Source: Thomasclavelia sp047249845
Lineage (GTDB): Bacteria; Bacillota_I; Bacilli_A; Erysipelotrichales; Coprobacillaceae
Reading direction: 5' to 3'
DNA length: 64,000 bases
NCBI RefSeq assembly: GCF_047249845.1
Contig: NZ_JBKTWO010000002.1
Span: forward strand, 50,254 to 114,253
Made by a program: the position numbers and the translations under genes. The first letter of the stretch is position 1, and every line of letters begins with the position of its first letter. The notes beneath the pieces were generated by a model. That model was not told the DNA's origin. It did not search any database and saw only the letters and a list, made by a program, of their open reading frames with translations. Of this stretch, positions 27,069 to 35,141 are shown piece after piece.

Positions 27069-27387
27069 ATTTAGTAGGGAAGAGAAAAATGATATTGAGA
27101 TTTTAAGATGCTTGTTACAATTATATACATTTTGGCAAAATGAATTAATAATTATTAGTGATTTACAAAGAAAAGAAATAATTAATAATTGTATACAAGT
27201 AATTGAAAGAATTATTAAAGATTCTAATTTGACAGATGAAGAAATAAATATTATTAGTGATACATTAATATACAAAAATGATTCTATGGAAAGAATCGCT
27301 AGAAAATATTTTTATAGTGATAGTGGTCTTAGAAATAAGGTTAATATAATTTTAAAAAAAATACTAGATCAAACAGAAAAAATATAG
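27055..27387 (+). CDS. Small helical protein, phage regulator-like
   Basis: 110 residues starting at GTG with GGAGAG upstream and overlapping the previous frame by 14 bp. The C-terminal half (SDTLIYKNDSMERIARKYFY then SDSGLRNKVNIILKKIL) looks like the region-4-type helix-turn-helix of the ArpU/RinA late-gene activators of Firmicutes phages. I propose that role for the tail genes, but similarity by eye is weak. Confidence 0.5.
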   Translation: MGNIKFSREEKNDIEILRCLLQLYTFWQNELIIISDLQRKEIINNCIQVIERIIKDSNLTDEEINIISDTLIYKNDSMERIARKYFYSDSGLRNKVNIILKKILDQTEKI

Positions 27388-27409
27388 TTGAAAAACTATA
27401 TTTTTTAGT
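27380..27409 (+). terminator. Terminator after the regulator pair
   Basis: 8-bp stem AAATATAG/CTATATTT, with the left arm over the stop codon, then TTTT. Confidence 0.7.
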
Positions 27410-27540
27410 AAACACAAATATTATTATAATATTTATAGAAAAAAGTCAATTAATTACTGTATAATTGTATTAATAGATAGGAGGGAAAAATTGGAATACT
27501 AATTATAATTTAATAATATGAAAAGAAGGGAAGATTTATT

Positions 27541-28593
27541 ATGAAGAAATTATTAAAATTGTTGCTTGTTGTATTAATGATTTTTACAGTAAGTGGCTGC
27601 AGTGGGAAAAGTGCAAGTGATTACTATGATTTATTAAAAGAAAATGACTATAAGATACTAGTAACATTTGATTATAAGCATTTTTATGATGAAGATTTAG
27701 GATGGTACGATGAAAAGGGAAAAGAAATTGATCCTGTACGAATAATGGATAAACCAGCTAAAAATAAGTTTTATTTGTTGATTAATAAAGATAGAGAAGA
27801 AATTATTACTGTATATGTTGATAAGGATACAGATGAGATTAGTTCATTTAATTATTCAAATGATGATGGGTATTATATAGCCAATTTTAAGGATAAAAAG
27901 AAATATGCAGGTGTTTGGATAAGGGAAGGGACTAATACTGATTCATGTGAGGTAGCTTATGAAGGGAAAACTGATGGTAAAAAATGTCCTAGTAAACAAA
28001 TTAAGGTTGCTGATAATATAAAAAAAGAGTATGAAGAAGTTTTAAAAAACCTTGAAATTAAAGAAGAAGATTTAATAGATACTTTTACATGGTTTAATAA
28101 AGAAAAAACTCCTGCAATAAAAGAAAAGATAACTGATAAATATAAGGATCAAAAAGCTTTATCAAATCAGGAAATCATTGATTCATTTAAAGAAAATAAA
28201 TTTCTTTATGTAAAAGATTCTGATGGAACAATGAATTTTAAGTATATTAGTAGTTTGACTGATTCTGATAATACAACAATTACAGGTTTACTTGATGAAA
28301 ATAATAAATTAATTGGAATTGTATTTCTTAAAGGTTCATATTACAAACCATATGATGGTAGTGTAGGTAAAATGTATTGTTACTATGTTGATAGTAAAAC
28401 AGCTATTGTTACTTCTACTGATGGTGAGTATATCTATAATCTTGATACTGAACAATCATTGGGTGAAAAAGAGTGTGATGATGATTTTAAAAAAGAATCT
28501 GGGACACTTGAATTTGTATTTGAAAAAACTTTAGATGAAAGTTTTGTAACTTTAGATGAATTAATCAATTTCTTTAAGACTTATAAAGATTAA
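27541..28593 (+). CDS. Lipoprotein, intact copy of a tandem pair
   Basis: 350 residues with a lipoprotein signal (MKKLLKLLLVVLMIFTVSGC, lipobox VSGC). The mature part is Lys/Asp-rich with repeated beta-strand-like segments and no recognised domain. TATAAT at 27460-27465 may be the -10 box. The first two-thirds are duplicated in the gene at 28968, including 28 bp of leader (27500-27527 matches 28931-28958). Lipoproteins beside phage regulators are often immunity or superinfection-exclusion factors; that is only inference here. Confidence 0.75.
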   Translation: MKKLLKLLLVVLMIFTVSGCSGKSASDYYDLLKENDYKILVTFDYKHFYDEDLGWYDEKGKEIDPVRIMDKPAKNKFYLLINKDREEIITVYVDKDTDEISSFNYSNDDGYYIANFKDKKKYAGVWIREGTNTDSCEVAYEGKTDGKKCPSKQIKVADNIKKEYEEVLKNLEIKEEDLIDTFTWFNKEKTPAIKEKITDKYKDQKALSNQEIIDSFKENKFLYVKDSDGTMNFKYISSLTDSDNTTITGLLDENNKLIGIVFLKGSYYKPYDGSVGKMYCYYVDSKTAIVTSTDGEYIYNLDTEQSLGEKECDDDFKKESGTLEFVFEKTLDESFVTLDELINFFKTYKD

Positions 28594-28623
28594 GATGATA
28601 ATTTAGAATGAACAGTATTATAA

Positions 28624-28652
28624 GTATATAGGGGGTAATACCCCTATATTTA
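28624..28652 (+). terminator. Terminator-like hairpin after the first lipoprotein
   Basis: 9-bp stem ATATAGGGG/CCCCTATAT with a six-base loop and weak T tail. The remaining 28653-28930 has no ORF but holds the palindrome at 28806. Confidence 0.6.
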
Positions 28653-28805
28653 TGTAAATAATCTGTATATTTAATAATATAGTTATGCCTACTACAATTG
28701 ATAAAATGAAATAAATTAGGTTCTTAAATATCGACAAAAGTAATATCATGTATTTGGTCTAAATTATATAATTAAAATTATCTAGGAAGTGATATTTAAA
28801 AGTTT

Positions 28806-28823
28806 TTTATTTACGTAAATAAA
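28806..28823. repeat. Perfect 18-bp palindrome
   Basis: TTTATTTACGTAAATAAA, centred in a longer imperfect inverted repeat of about 52 bases (GTGATA...TATCAC, 28790-28842). It could be an operator, a cruciform or an RNA hairpin between the tandem lipoproteins. Confidence 0.45.
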
Positions 28824-28967
28824 CTTAAAGTATCACAAGTACAATTAAATCAGATATCTTAAAAAATGACAGCCTTTTGTAGTGAATCAGTATTGGGTGA
28901 ATTGATAGAAGAAATATTTAGGAAAAAGACTAATTATAATTTAATAATATGAAAAGAAAGATTTATT

Positions 28968-29830
28968 ATGAAGAAATTACTAAAATTGTTGTTTGTTGCA
29001 TTTATGGTTTTTACAGTAAGTGGTTGTAGTAGTAAAAGTGCAAGTGATTATTATAATTTATTAGAAGAAAATGATTATAAATTTCTAGTATCGTATGATG
29101 TAAGTCATTTCTATGATAAATATCTAGAATGTTATGATAGAAGTGGTAATGAAATTAAACCTGATCGAATAAAAGAAAAACCTGATAAAAGTAAAGAGTG
29201 TTTGTTGGTTGATAAAAATAATAAACCAAAGATTGAAGTTTTTTATGATATTAAAACAGATAAAACACCATTATTATTCTTTTATACAGATGACGGATAT
29301 TATATAGCAGATTTCAAAGAAAAAAATAAACTAGTCAATGTTTGGGAAATTGAAGGTACTAATGTAGATTCGTGCGAGGTTGTTTATGAGGGAAAAACAG
29401 ATAATAAAAAATGTTCTAGTAAACAAATTAAGGTTGCAGACAACATAAAAAAAGAGTATGAAGATTTTTTAGATAAATTAGAGATTAAAGAAGAGGATTT
29501 AGTAGATACTTTTACGTGGTTTAATAAGGAAAAAACACCAGAAATAAAAGAAAAGTTAATAGACGAGTATAATGATCAATAGACATTATTTTATTAAAAT
29601 AAGAATAGGCTTAATTATAGAATAGGGTTTAATGAATCAGTAAATAGATGAAATGTACTATTTTGTTGATATTAAAATATTTGTTGTTACTTCTACTAAT
29701 GGTAAGTATGATTATATTATTAAAATCAAGAAATAATAGAACGAAAAAGAGTGTTATGAAAAAAGTCAGGACATTGGATTTTGTTTTAAAAATCATTTAT
29801 AAACTAATTTTATAAATTTAGAAAGATTAA
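28968..29830 (+). pseudogene. Truncated tandem copy of the lipoprotein
   Basis: The open frame (28968-29582, 204 residues) begins MKKLLKLLFVAFMVFTVSGC and follows the intact neighbour closely to VDTFTWFNKEKTPEIKEKLI, then stops at DQ. Beyond the stop, 29650-29790 still resembles the DNA for the missing C-terminus (for example the GTTACTTCTACTxATGGT stretch) but with stops and a deletion of roughly 200 bp. The N-terminal part may still be made and lipid-anchored; the copy is decaying. Confidence 0.75.
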
Positions 29831-29854
29831 GACATAATGTTTTAATCTTTTTTA
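29820..29854 (+). terminator. Terminator before the tail genes
   Basis: Stem AAGATTAA/TTAATCTT, ten-base loop, then T6. Confidence 0.65.
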
Positions 29855-29861
29855 TGCATAA

Positions 29862-29936
29862 GAGGTTGCGAATCTTTTATGCTTTTTTGTTTTACAATAT
29901 AAATGAAGTTAGAAGATAACTTCAAAAAGGGTAAAA
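29862..29936 (+). repeat. Leader element copy 1 (two hairpins) before the tail genes
   Basis: A terminator-like hairpin (GCATAAGAG...CTTTTATGC, then T6) is followed by TTTTACAATA and a second hairpin GAAGTTA-GAAGA-TAACTTC. A relative of this about 70-bp unit occurs at 34424-34496. Base changes in the second hairpin of copy 2 keep pairing. It lies directly before the tail-terminator gene and may be a leader that controls read-through. Confidence 0.5.
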
Positions 29937-29958
29937 GTGTAAAGGAGGTGTTTAATAA

Positions 29959-30339
29959 ATGAGTGATAATGAACAGCAAATCTATACGCAGATAAGTAAT
30001 AAAATTAAAGAAGCATACTTAGATGCAGTAATTACTAATCAAAAGTTGCCTATTAATCAAACTAAGTATCCTGCTGTTTCAATTGTTTTAACAGATAATT
30101 CAGTACTCTCTAAATACAGTACATTTGATCAAATAGAAAATGTTTGTAATGAAGTATTTGAATTTGAAGTAGCAAATTCACTTGAATCGGGAATGAGTGA
30201 TGTTAAAGCAATATTAACTATCATTGATGAAAAGATGAATGAATTTGGCTATCTACGAATGGAGCTAGGCTTGATTGAAGACAAAGAAATTAATGATATT
30301 AGAAGATTAGCAAAGTATGAAAAATTAATAACAAAATAA
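29959..30339 (+). CDS. Tail terminator-like protein
   Basis: 126 residues, from the gene position and the pattern YPAVSIVLTDNSV ... EVFEFEVAN ... DVKAILTIIDEKMNEFGYLR, typical of the small siphophage protein that caps the growing tail tube and normally joins it to the head. In a headless particle it would close the upper end. AAAGGAGGTG precedes the ATG. It is the first gene of the structural operon, 13 bp before the tail tube gene. Confidence 0.7.
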   Translation: MSDNEQQIYTQISNKIKEAYLDAVITNQKLPINQTKYPAVSIVLTDNSVLSKYSTFDQIENVCNEVFEFEVANSLESGMSDVKAILTIIDEKMNEFGYLRMELGLIEDKEINDIRRLAKYEKLITK

Positions 30340-30352
30340 GGAGGACATACAA

Positions 30353-30820
30353 ATGTCAGCAATTGCAATGAGTACAGCCGGTGTAACGGTAAATTATGCA
30401 GTAGAAGCTACTGCTGGAACAAGACCAACTACCGGATATATTAAAATTCCTAGTATTAAATCAGTACCTGAAATGAATCCATCACCTGAAACATTAGAAA
30501 CAACTGATTTAAGTCAAACAGAATTTAAAACATATGTAGAAGGATTAAAGGATCTAGGTGGAGCATTAGCATTTTTAGCAAACTTCACTACTGAATTAGA
30601 AGAAGCATGGACTACTTTAGTAGAAGCTTATAAAACAGCTAAAACAAGCGGTAAAGCAGTTTGGTTTGAAATCAAACATCCAGGATTAGAAAAGTCAGTT
30701 TTCTTTACAGGGCAACCTAGTGCAATGGGATTACCAGCTATGGCTGTTAATAGTGTATTAGAAACTAACTTATATATTACACCAACAAATGCCCCAACTT
30801 GGCAAGCAAAAACAGAATAA
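30353..30820 (+). CDS. Major tail tube protein
   Basis: 155 residues, AAGGAGG upstream. The beta-rich sequence with TAGVTVNYAVEATAGTRPTT, the PEMNPSPETLETTDLS segment and a C-terminal NSVLETNLYITPTN is characteristic of Firmicutes siphophage tail tube proteins (Ala/Thr-rich, no Cys). It would polymerise into hexameric rings around the tape measure. Codon use is even and strong, as expected of an abundant protein. Confidence 0.85.
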   Translation: MSAIAMSTAGVTVNYAVEATAGTRPTTGYIKIPSIKSVPEMNPSPETLETTDLSQTEFKTYVEGLKDLGGALAFLANFTTELEEAWTTLVEAYKTAKTSGKAVWFEIKHPGLEKSVFFTGQPSAMGLPAMAVNSVLETNLYITPTNAPTWQAKTE

Positions 30821-30839
30821 TTTTTAGGAGGAAATAAAC

Positions 30840-31166
30840 GTGGCTAAGGTAATAAATTTTACATATAAGGATGTCGATTACACCCTTGAATATACAAGAA
30901 AAACATTAGAAAAGATGGAAGCAGATGGAATAGTATTGGCACAGTTAGATAAAAAACCAGTAACTATTTTACCTAAATTATTTCAATATGCCTTCTTTGC
31001 ACACCATAAGAGAATTTCAAAAACATTGGTTGAAGAGATTTTTGAATTATTTACTGATAAAAATGATATGTACAATAAATTAAGTACAATGGCAATGGAT
31101 ACTTTAAATACCCTATTTGAGGATAATACCTCAAAAAACGCCATCAAGTGGAAAGCCAATTTCTAG
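30840..31166 (+). CDS. Tail assembly chaperone, short form (gpG-like)
   Basis: 108 residues beginning at GTG, with AGGAGG ahead. It matches the DUF5055-type first chaperone: small, acidic, helical, directly after the tail tube gene. The protein coats the tape measure before tube assembly. Near codon 98-100 it carries the slippery heptamer A-AAA-AAC in the zero frame, so a fraction of ribosomes move into the -1 frame and make the long form. Confidence 0.85.
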   Translation: MAKVINFTYKDVDYTLEYTRKTLEKMEADGIVLAQLDKKPVTILPKLFQYAFFAHHKRISKTLVEEIFELFTDKNDMYNKLSTMAMDTLNTLFEDNTSKNAIKWKANF

Positions 31167-31549
31167 AAGATGAACTTTCCACACGAAATAAATCATATAC
31201 AGAAATATTCAAAGAAGTATTACCCTTTTATATAAGTATTGGAATGAGTATTGACCAGTTTTATAATCAAGATGTTACTTTAGCTACCGTTTATCGAAAA
31301 GCTTATGATATAAAAAATGAGCGAGATAATAACCAATTATGGCTTCAAGGAATGTATATTTATGATGCTGTTAGCACATCGATATATAATGCATTCTGTC
31401 GTAAAGCTGGTCAACAAGCTGCTTCCTATGCCTCAAAACCATATCCTATCAATGAAAAGCAACTAGAAGAAGATCACGAATCTACAGTTGAACGTGAACG
31501 CGCAAAAGCAAAAGTATGGATGGAAAATTGGGTTAATGCATACAAATAA
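30840..31549 (+). CDS. Tail assembly chaperone, frameshift product (gpGT-like)
   Basis: Predicted 236-residue fusion produced by -1 slippage at 31133-31139: 100 residues shared with the short form, then 136 from the overlapping frame (31139-31549; ...VESQFLEDEL...WMENWVNAYK). In lambda and most siphophages such a gpG/gpGT pair in a fixed ratio loads tube protein onto the tape measure. The downstream frame has no good ribosome site of its own, and its only early start is a GTG at 31148 in the stem-loop, which supports frameshift expression. Confidence 0.85.
31133..31182 (+). promoter_or_regulatory. Programmed -1 ribosomal frameshift signal
   Basis: The heptamer A-AAA-AAC (31133-31139) is in the proper zero-frame phase (xxA AAA AAC). 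Eight bases later a perfect 8-bp stem, GTGGAAAG (31148-31155) with CTTTCCAC (31175-31182), forms with a 19-base loop. Heptamer, phase, spacer and stem all match known -1 signals. Confidence 0.9.
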
Positions 31550-31629
31550 AGAGTTAAGGAATGTTTATAATAGCATTCCTTTTTATGATAATACAAACCA
31601 GAAATAATAAAACTTTTTCATATATTTGT

Positions 31630-32445
31630 ATAAATACGAAATATTTATTAGCGTTATGTTGTATTTTTATGTTATGTGGATGTAGTGGGGGGAAGAAATG
31701 CTAAAAGTTACAAAGATGTAGTTGATACATTTAATGACTATGGTTTTAAAGAGGATAAGGTATCATTATATTCAAATGGAGGGATTTATTATTTTGAATT
31801 AAATGGCGAGAGTTTTGATATGTTTTTCCAGTATGATAATGGGAAAAATAAAGCTACTACTGATAGATTATATTATCCTGCAGATGAAGACCCAAGTGTA
31901 GAGGTATATAAAAATACTGAACTATCTGATAACAAAAATTTTAAGTTAGATAAGGTAGATGCAAAAATAAAAAAACAATTAGACAAATCACTTGAGGAAA
32001 TGGATGTAACATACGAAGAGTTTAGTGATTGGTGTACTAATATGATCGCAGAAAAAGACTTTTCCAAATATTTAAAAGATGATTTAACAGGGAAGGATTA
32101 TTTAGATTATCTTTTTGGTTATGATTTAGAAGTTAAAAGTATTGATACTATGGGTGTTTTAATAAAAGATAAGAAATATTGTATTTTAGTATCAGATGAA
32201 TTTGTTTATGTTTTGTCTAGAACATATGATGTTATTAGTAAGACAGGTTATATGTATGTTCCCGAGGCTAATGTTGGGGGTTATAATCAAAAAGGGCAAC
32301 CAATTGGCATTATAACTTTACAACAAATAATGTTATCCAAGGGGAAATGACTCAAGAAGATATAAGTGAGGTTACTGGAATCAGAGACTGGTATTATGAA
32401 GTATTAAAAAAGTATAATGTAACTACAGCTGGTTTAATGAGATAG
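31630..32445 (+). pseudogene. Broken lipoprotein
   Basis: A lipoprotein signal without a usable start codon (KYLLALCCIFMLCGCSGG) leads into six G (31687-31692), where the frame breaks. The next frame carries the mature part of about 220 residues (RNAKSYKDVVDTFNDYGF onward, to 32350). A second break at GGGGAAA (32341-32347) separates a C-terminal helical piece (MTQEDISEVTGIRDWYYEVL to 32445). Lys/Asp-rich composition links it to the other lipoproteins here. An intergenic terminator follows. Confidence 0.75.
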
Positions 32446-32470
32446 ATATGGCAAAAGCCATATCTTTTTA
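32444..32470 (+). terminator. Terminator after the broken lipoprotein
   Basis: 9-bp stem AGATATGGC/GCCATATCT, AAAA loop, then TTTTA. Confidence 0.85.
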
Positions 32471-32615
32471 AGTAAATAAACTTATGGAGGATAACTTCAT
32501 CTTCTTCTACTATTCTCTTTATTACTTTTTTATAACGATCATCTATTTTATTTTGTACTTACAAATTAATTATTTGTTTTGCTTAATTTAGAATTAAATA
32601 TTTTATTTAGATAAT

Positions 32616-32657
32616 AAAAAAGATTTAGCTTTAATTTATCAACAAAACTAAATCTTA
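32616..32657 (-). terminator. Terminator of the minus-strand lipoprotein
   Basis: 13-bp stem AAGATTTAGTTTT/AAAGCTAAATCTT (one G-U), followed on the minus strand by TTTTTATTAT. Confidence 0.75.
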
Positions 32658-32688
32658 ATTTATATATAATATCTAAAATCTTTAATAA

Positions 32689-33558
32689 CTATTTAATTTC
32701 CATTTTATACTGATTAAGTTCATCTATTGATGTATTAATTAATGATAACTCTTTATTAAATTCTTGTTTAATATACTGCATTTGAATAACAAATGTTGCT
32801 TCTTCTTTTGAACTTAAAGATACAGTTGATGTAACGGAACTTGTATTAAAATCATAATTTGCATAATTATAAACTTTTCCTGTATTTTTATGCCAATTAT
32901 ATTCAGTAGTAACATTACTACTGTTTTCACTAAATATACCAGATGTCATGTCAAATGTTCTAGTACTACTAGAACCATCACTAGAAGTGATTACTTTTGA
33001 CCAAGTCGGTAAAACATCTTCATATTTGTAATCATTTTCACTATAACCTGCTTGACGTAACTTTTCTCTAATTGGATATTGACTATCTAAACGGCTTAAA
33101 TTTAAGGATTTACGATTTTCCTTATGATATCCTACTAGTTCTAATTCTAAAGTATTTAAGTTTACATTAAATTTTTCAAGTATACTAATTAAATTTGTTA
33201 TAGTTTCCCTATTTTCATCTGAAATATTTACTTTTTCTTCTATAAGACTTTCCTCTTTTTCATATGAACCATTTTTATCACTAAAAATAAAAGTATAATT
33301 TCCTGTATTTTCAATTGGTGAAAAACTAATCTTATTTTCTTTTTTTGATACAACTAACTCTAATGTTTCGGGATTTAATTCAAAATTATATCCGTCATCT
33401 TTCATATCCTGCAATAAATTTGATGTATCCTCAATTGTATGTGTACTTGTTAATAAATCAATCTGTTCATCTGTTAAATCATTTTTACTATTACTACTAC
33501 ATCCTGTAATTGAAAAGCATAGTACTAGTACATTTAATAAAATTAAAATTTTTTTCAT
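32689..33558 (-). CDS. Lipoprotein
   Basis: 289 residues on the strand opposite to the tail genes. Lipoprotein signal MKKILILLNVLVLCFSITGC with lipobox ITGC. The mature part opens with a helical DEQIDLLTSTHTIEDTSNLL, has a Ser/Thr-rich beta middle (about residues 195-250) and a helical end. No domain is recognised. AAGGGGAAG lies before the ATG. It sits in the block that separates chaperone and tape-measure genes. Confidence 0.75.
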   Translation of the reverse strand: MKKILILLNVLVLCFSITGCSSNSKNDLTDEQIDLLTSTHTIEDTSNLLQDMKDDGYNFELNPETLELVVSKKENKISFSPIENTGNYTFIFSDKNGSYEKEESLIEEKVNISDENRETITNLISILEKFNVNLNTLELELVGYHKENRKSLNLSRLDSQYPIREKLRQAGYSENDYKYEDVLPTWSKVITSSDGSSSTRTFDMTSGIFSENSSNVTTEYNWHKNTGKVYNYANYDFNTSSVTSTVSLSSKEEATFVIQMQYIKQEFNKELSLINTSIDELNQYKMEIK

Positions 33559-33822
33559 TTTCTTCCCCTTTATATTTTTATAATCTCATATCTGTTATTT
33601 TTGTTTATTTAATTATTTTTGATCTTAAGACTCATTTTTGATAGTGATATTAGTTTTGAAATGATAAAAAAGTCAATTTAAGTCACTTTGTATATCTTAA
33701 GTTGACACCATTGGCCACCTGCTATGCAAGTAGTGCATTGAAAAGTTATACATAGACATTAACCATTTAATTCCATTAATGATTGTAAGATAAATCTCTA
33801 TAATTTTTTAATAATTTAGAAT
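33559..33822. other. Intergenic, no gene seen
   Basis: Contains one locally GC-richer patch (TTGGCCACCTGCTATGC near 33711-33727) that may be a fragment of a lost element; no ORF or RNA recognised. Confidence 0.4.
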
Positions 33823-34173
33823 TTACTTACTGCTGTATTCTTCTTCTCCTAAATTTTCAGCAAGACCATTTCTTGCTTTTTCAACTTCAGTATATGAACC
33901 ATAGTTACTATCTAAGGACATTTTAATTAATTTTATAGTGCTAACCATAATATCATTATGCTCATCACTGCTAATAAAATTATCTGTTATGATGCTAATT
34001 GAACTAAGTGCTTCTTTTTCATCAATTTTACCATCAAGATAGTTATCAGTAGTTTTTAAGACCTCCAATCCAATTTCATACGTCTCATCAGACATATCAT
34101 GAGGTTTACCACTACATCCTGTTATACCAATAATTATAAAACACAATAATAATAATCTAAATCATTTTTTCAT
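33823..34173 (-). pseudogene. Lipoprotein with nonsense codon in the signal peptide
   Basis: AGGG and an ATG at 34173 begin MKK, then an in-frame TGA (34162-34164), then FRLLLLCFIIIGITGCSGK, a fine lipoprotein signal with lipobox ITGC, and about 95 mature residues of helical type (SDETYEIGLEVLKTTDNYLD). Only a TTG at 34146, without its own ribosome site, could start the rest, and the signal would then lack the basic N-terminus. TGA acts as stop elsewhere in the window (e.g. codon ends of clean genes), so reassigned coding is not the explanation. Confidence 0.7.
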
Positions 34174-34323
34174 TACTTTTCCCTGTTAAAAAGTAATTTT
34201 TGTCAAATATAAATTTACATTGATAGTGTTTATTTGTTTTAACTAAATTCCCTTTATCCTTTCCCTTGATTTTATTTACCTTATGATACTTTTTTATAAT
34301 ATATTAAGAGCTTTATCTTTATA

Positions 34324-34385
34324 TAAAATACCTCCTTATATAAATATTATAAACGAGACAGGTATAAAAATAAATATTATTAATT
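34324..34385 (-). repeat. Orphan promoter/ribosome-site segment, copy of 34978-35040
   Basis: About 60 bp nearly identical to the leader of the coiled-coil gene: minus-strand TATAAT, then ATAAGGAGGTATTTTATAT. Here no start codon follows, so the gene it served has been lost or replaced. The rest of 34174-34519 has no gene. Confidence 0.6.
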
Positions 34386-34423
34386 GTATAAAACAGATTA
34401 TTATATTAGATATGGATTTATAG

Positions 34424-34496
34424 GTAGCGAATCTTTCACTACCTTTTGTTTTACAATAAAGATGAGGTTAGAGAATAACTTCAAGAAAGTAGGTGA
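34424..34496 (+). repeat. Leader element copy 2
   Basis: Related to 29862-29936: hairpin GGTAG...CTACC around GCGAATCTTTCA, TTTTGTTTTACAATA, then hairpin GAGGTTA-GAGAA-TAACTTC. In copy 1 the stem has GAAGTTA; the A-to-G change leaves a G-U pair. No tail gene follows here; the next gene is on the other strand. Confidence 0.5.
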
Positions 34497-34519
34497 ATAT
34501 ATTTATTTATATTAGATTG

Positions 34520-34978
34520 CTATTTAGATTTAAGGATCTCAATTAAAGTATCAAACTTATTATTTAAATCTTCATTTTGCTTAATCAAAGTATCAAATTT
34601 ATTTTCTAAATTTTGATTATGACAAATTAAAGTATCAATTTTATCATTTAAATCTTTATTATGTTCTACTAAGGAATTGAGAGATTTCTTATAATCTAAC
34701 AGTACATTAAGGGTATTAAACTCTATAATCATAGAAGCACAAACAGCGCTATACGCCTTAAATCCACCATTTATGTAATGTGACATACAAAAATTTTCAC
34801 TTTCTATTTTTGATTGTTTTTTTATATTTTCTAATCTCTCTATATCTTCTTTAGAATCAATACCTAATTCTTTATAAAATCTTTTTCTTTCATTTTCTTC
34901 TTTTTCCTTCTCTAAGTCTTTTTCTCGTTGTTTTTTTTCATCTTCTAGTACTTCATCTTCTGAACGGAATAATCCCAT
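34520..34978 (-). CDS. Coiled-coil protein with C-terminal repeats
   Basis: 152 residues. The N-terminal third is almost entirely Glu/Lys (a long charged helix). The C-terminal part has three near copies of a 15-residue unit, hN-xx-L-xx-K-f-DTLI (KIDTLICHNQNLENKFDTLI), a clear heptad-based coiled coil. No signal peptide or membrane segment. Homo-oligomer formation is expected. AAGGAGG precedes the ATG by eight bases. Function unknown. Confidence 0.7.
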   Translation of the reverse strand: MGLFRSEDEVLEDEKKQREKDLEKEKEENERKRFYKELGIDSKEDIERLENIKKQSKIESENFCMSHYINGGFKAYSAVCASMIIEFNTLNVLLDYKKSLNSLVEHNKDLNDKIDTLICHNQNLENKFDTLIKQNEDLNNKFDTLIEILKSK

Positions 34979-35040
34979 ATAAAATACCTCCTTATTTAAA
35001 TATTATAACTGAGGCGGGTATAAAAATAAATACTTATAAT
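34978..35040 (-). promoter_or_regulatory. Promoter and leader of the coiled-coil gene
   Basis: Minus-strand TATAAT with a short leader to AAGGAGG; no good -35 box. It is the intact copy of the segment repeated at 34324-34385. Confidence 0.55.
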
Positions 35041-35141
35041 AGTTTGTAAATCTTTTAGATATTTTTATTTTACAATATTGGTAGGATTATTAAATGATAT
35101 CAGGAATAAAAAAGAATGTATAAAAATACATTCTTGAATAA

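Noticed and set aside
32347..32445. Independent 32-residue gene after the broken lipoprotein
   Set aside because: It reads as the out-of-frame C-terminus of that lipoprotein and lacks its own ribosome site.
34162..34164. TGA read as Trp (Mycoplasma-type code)
   Set aside because: Many clean genes in the window end in TGA or would be extended without sense, and Trp codons are TGG throughout; the TGA is a nonsense mutation.
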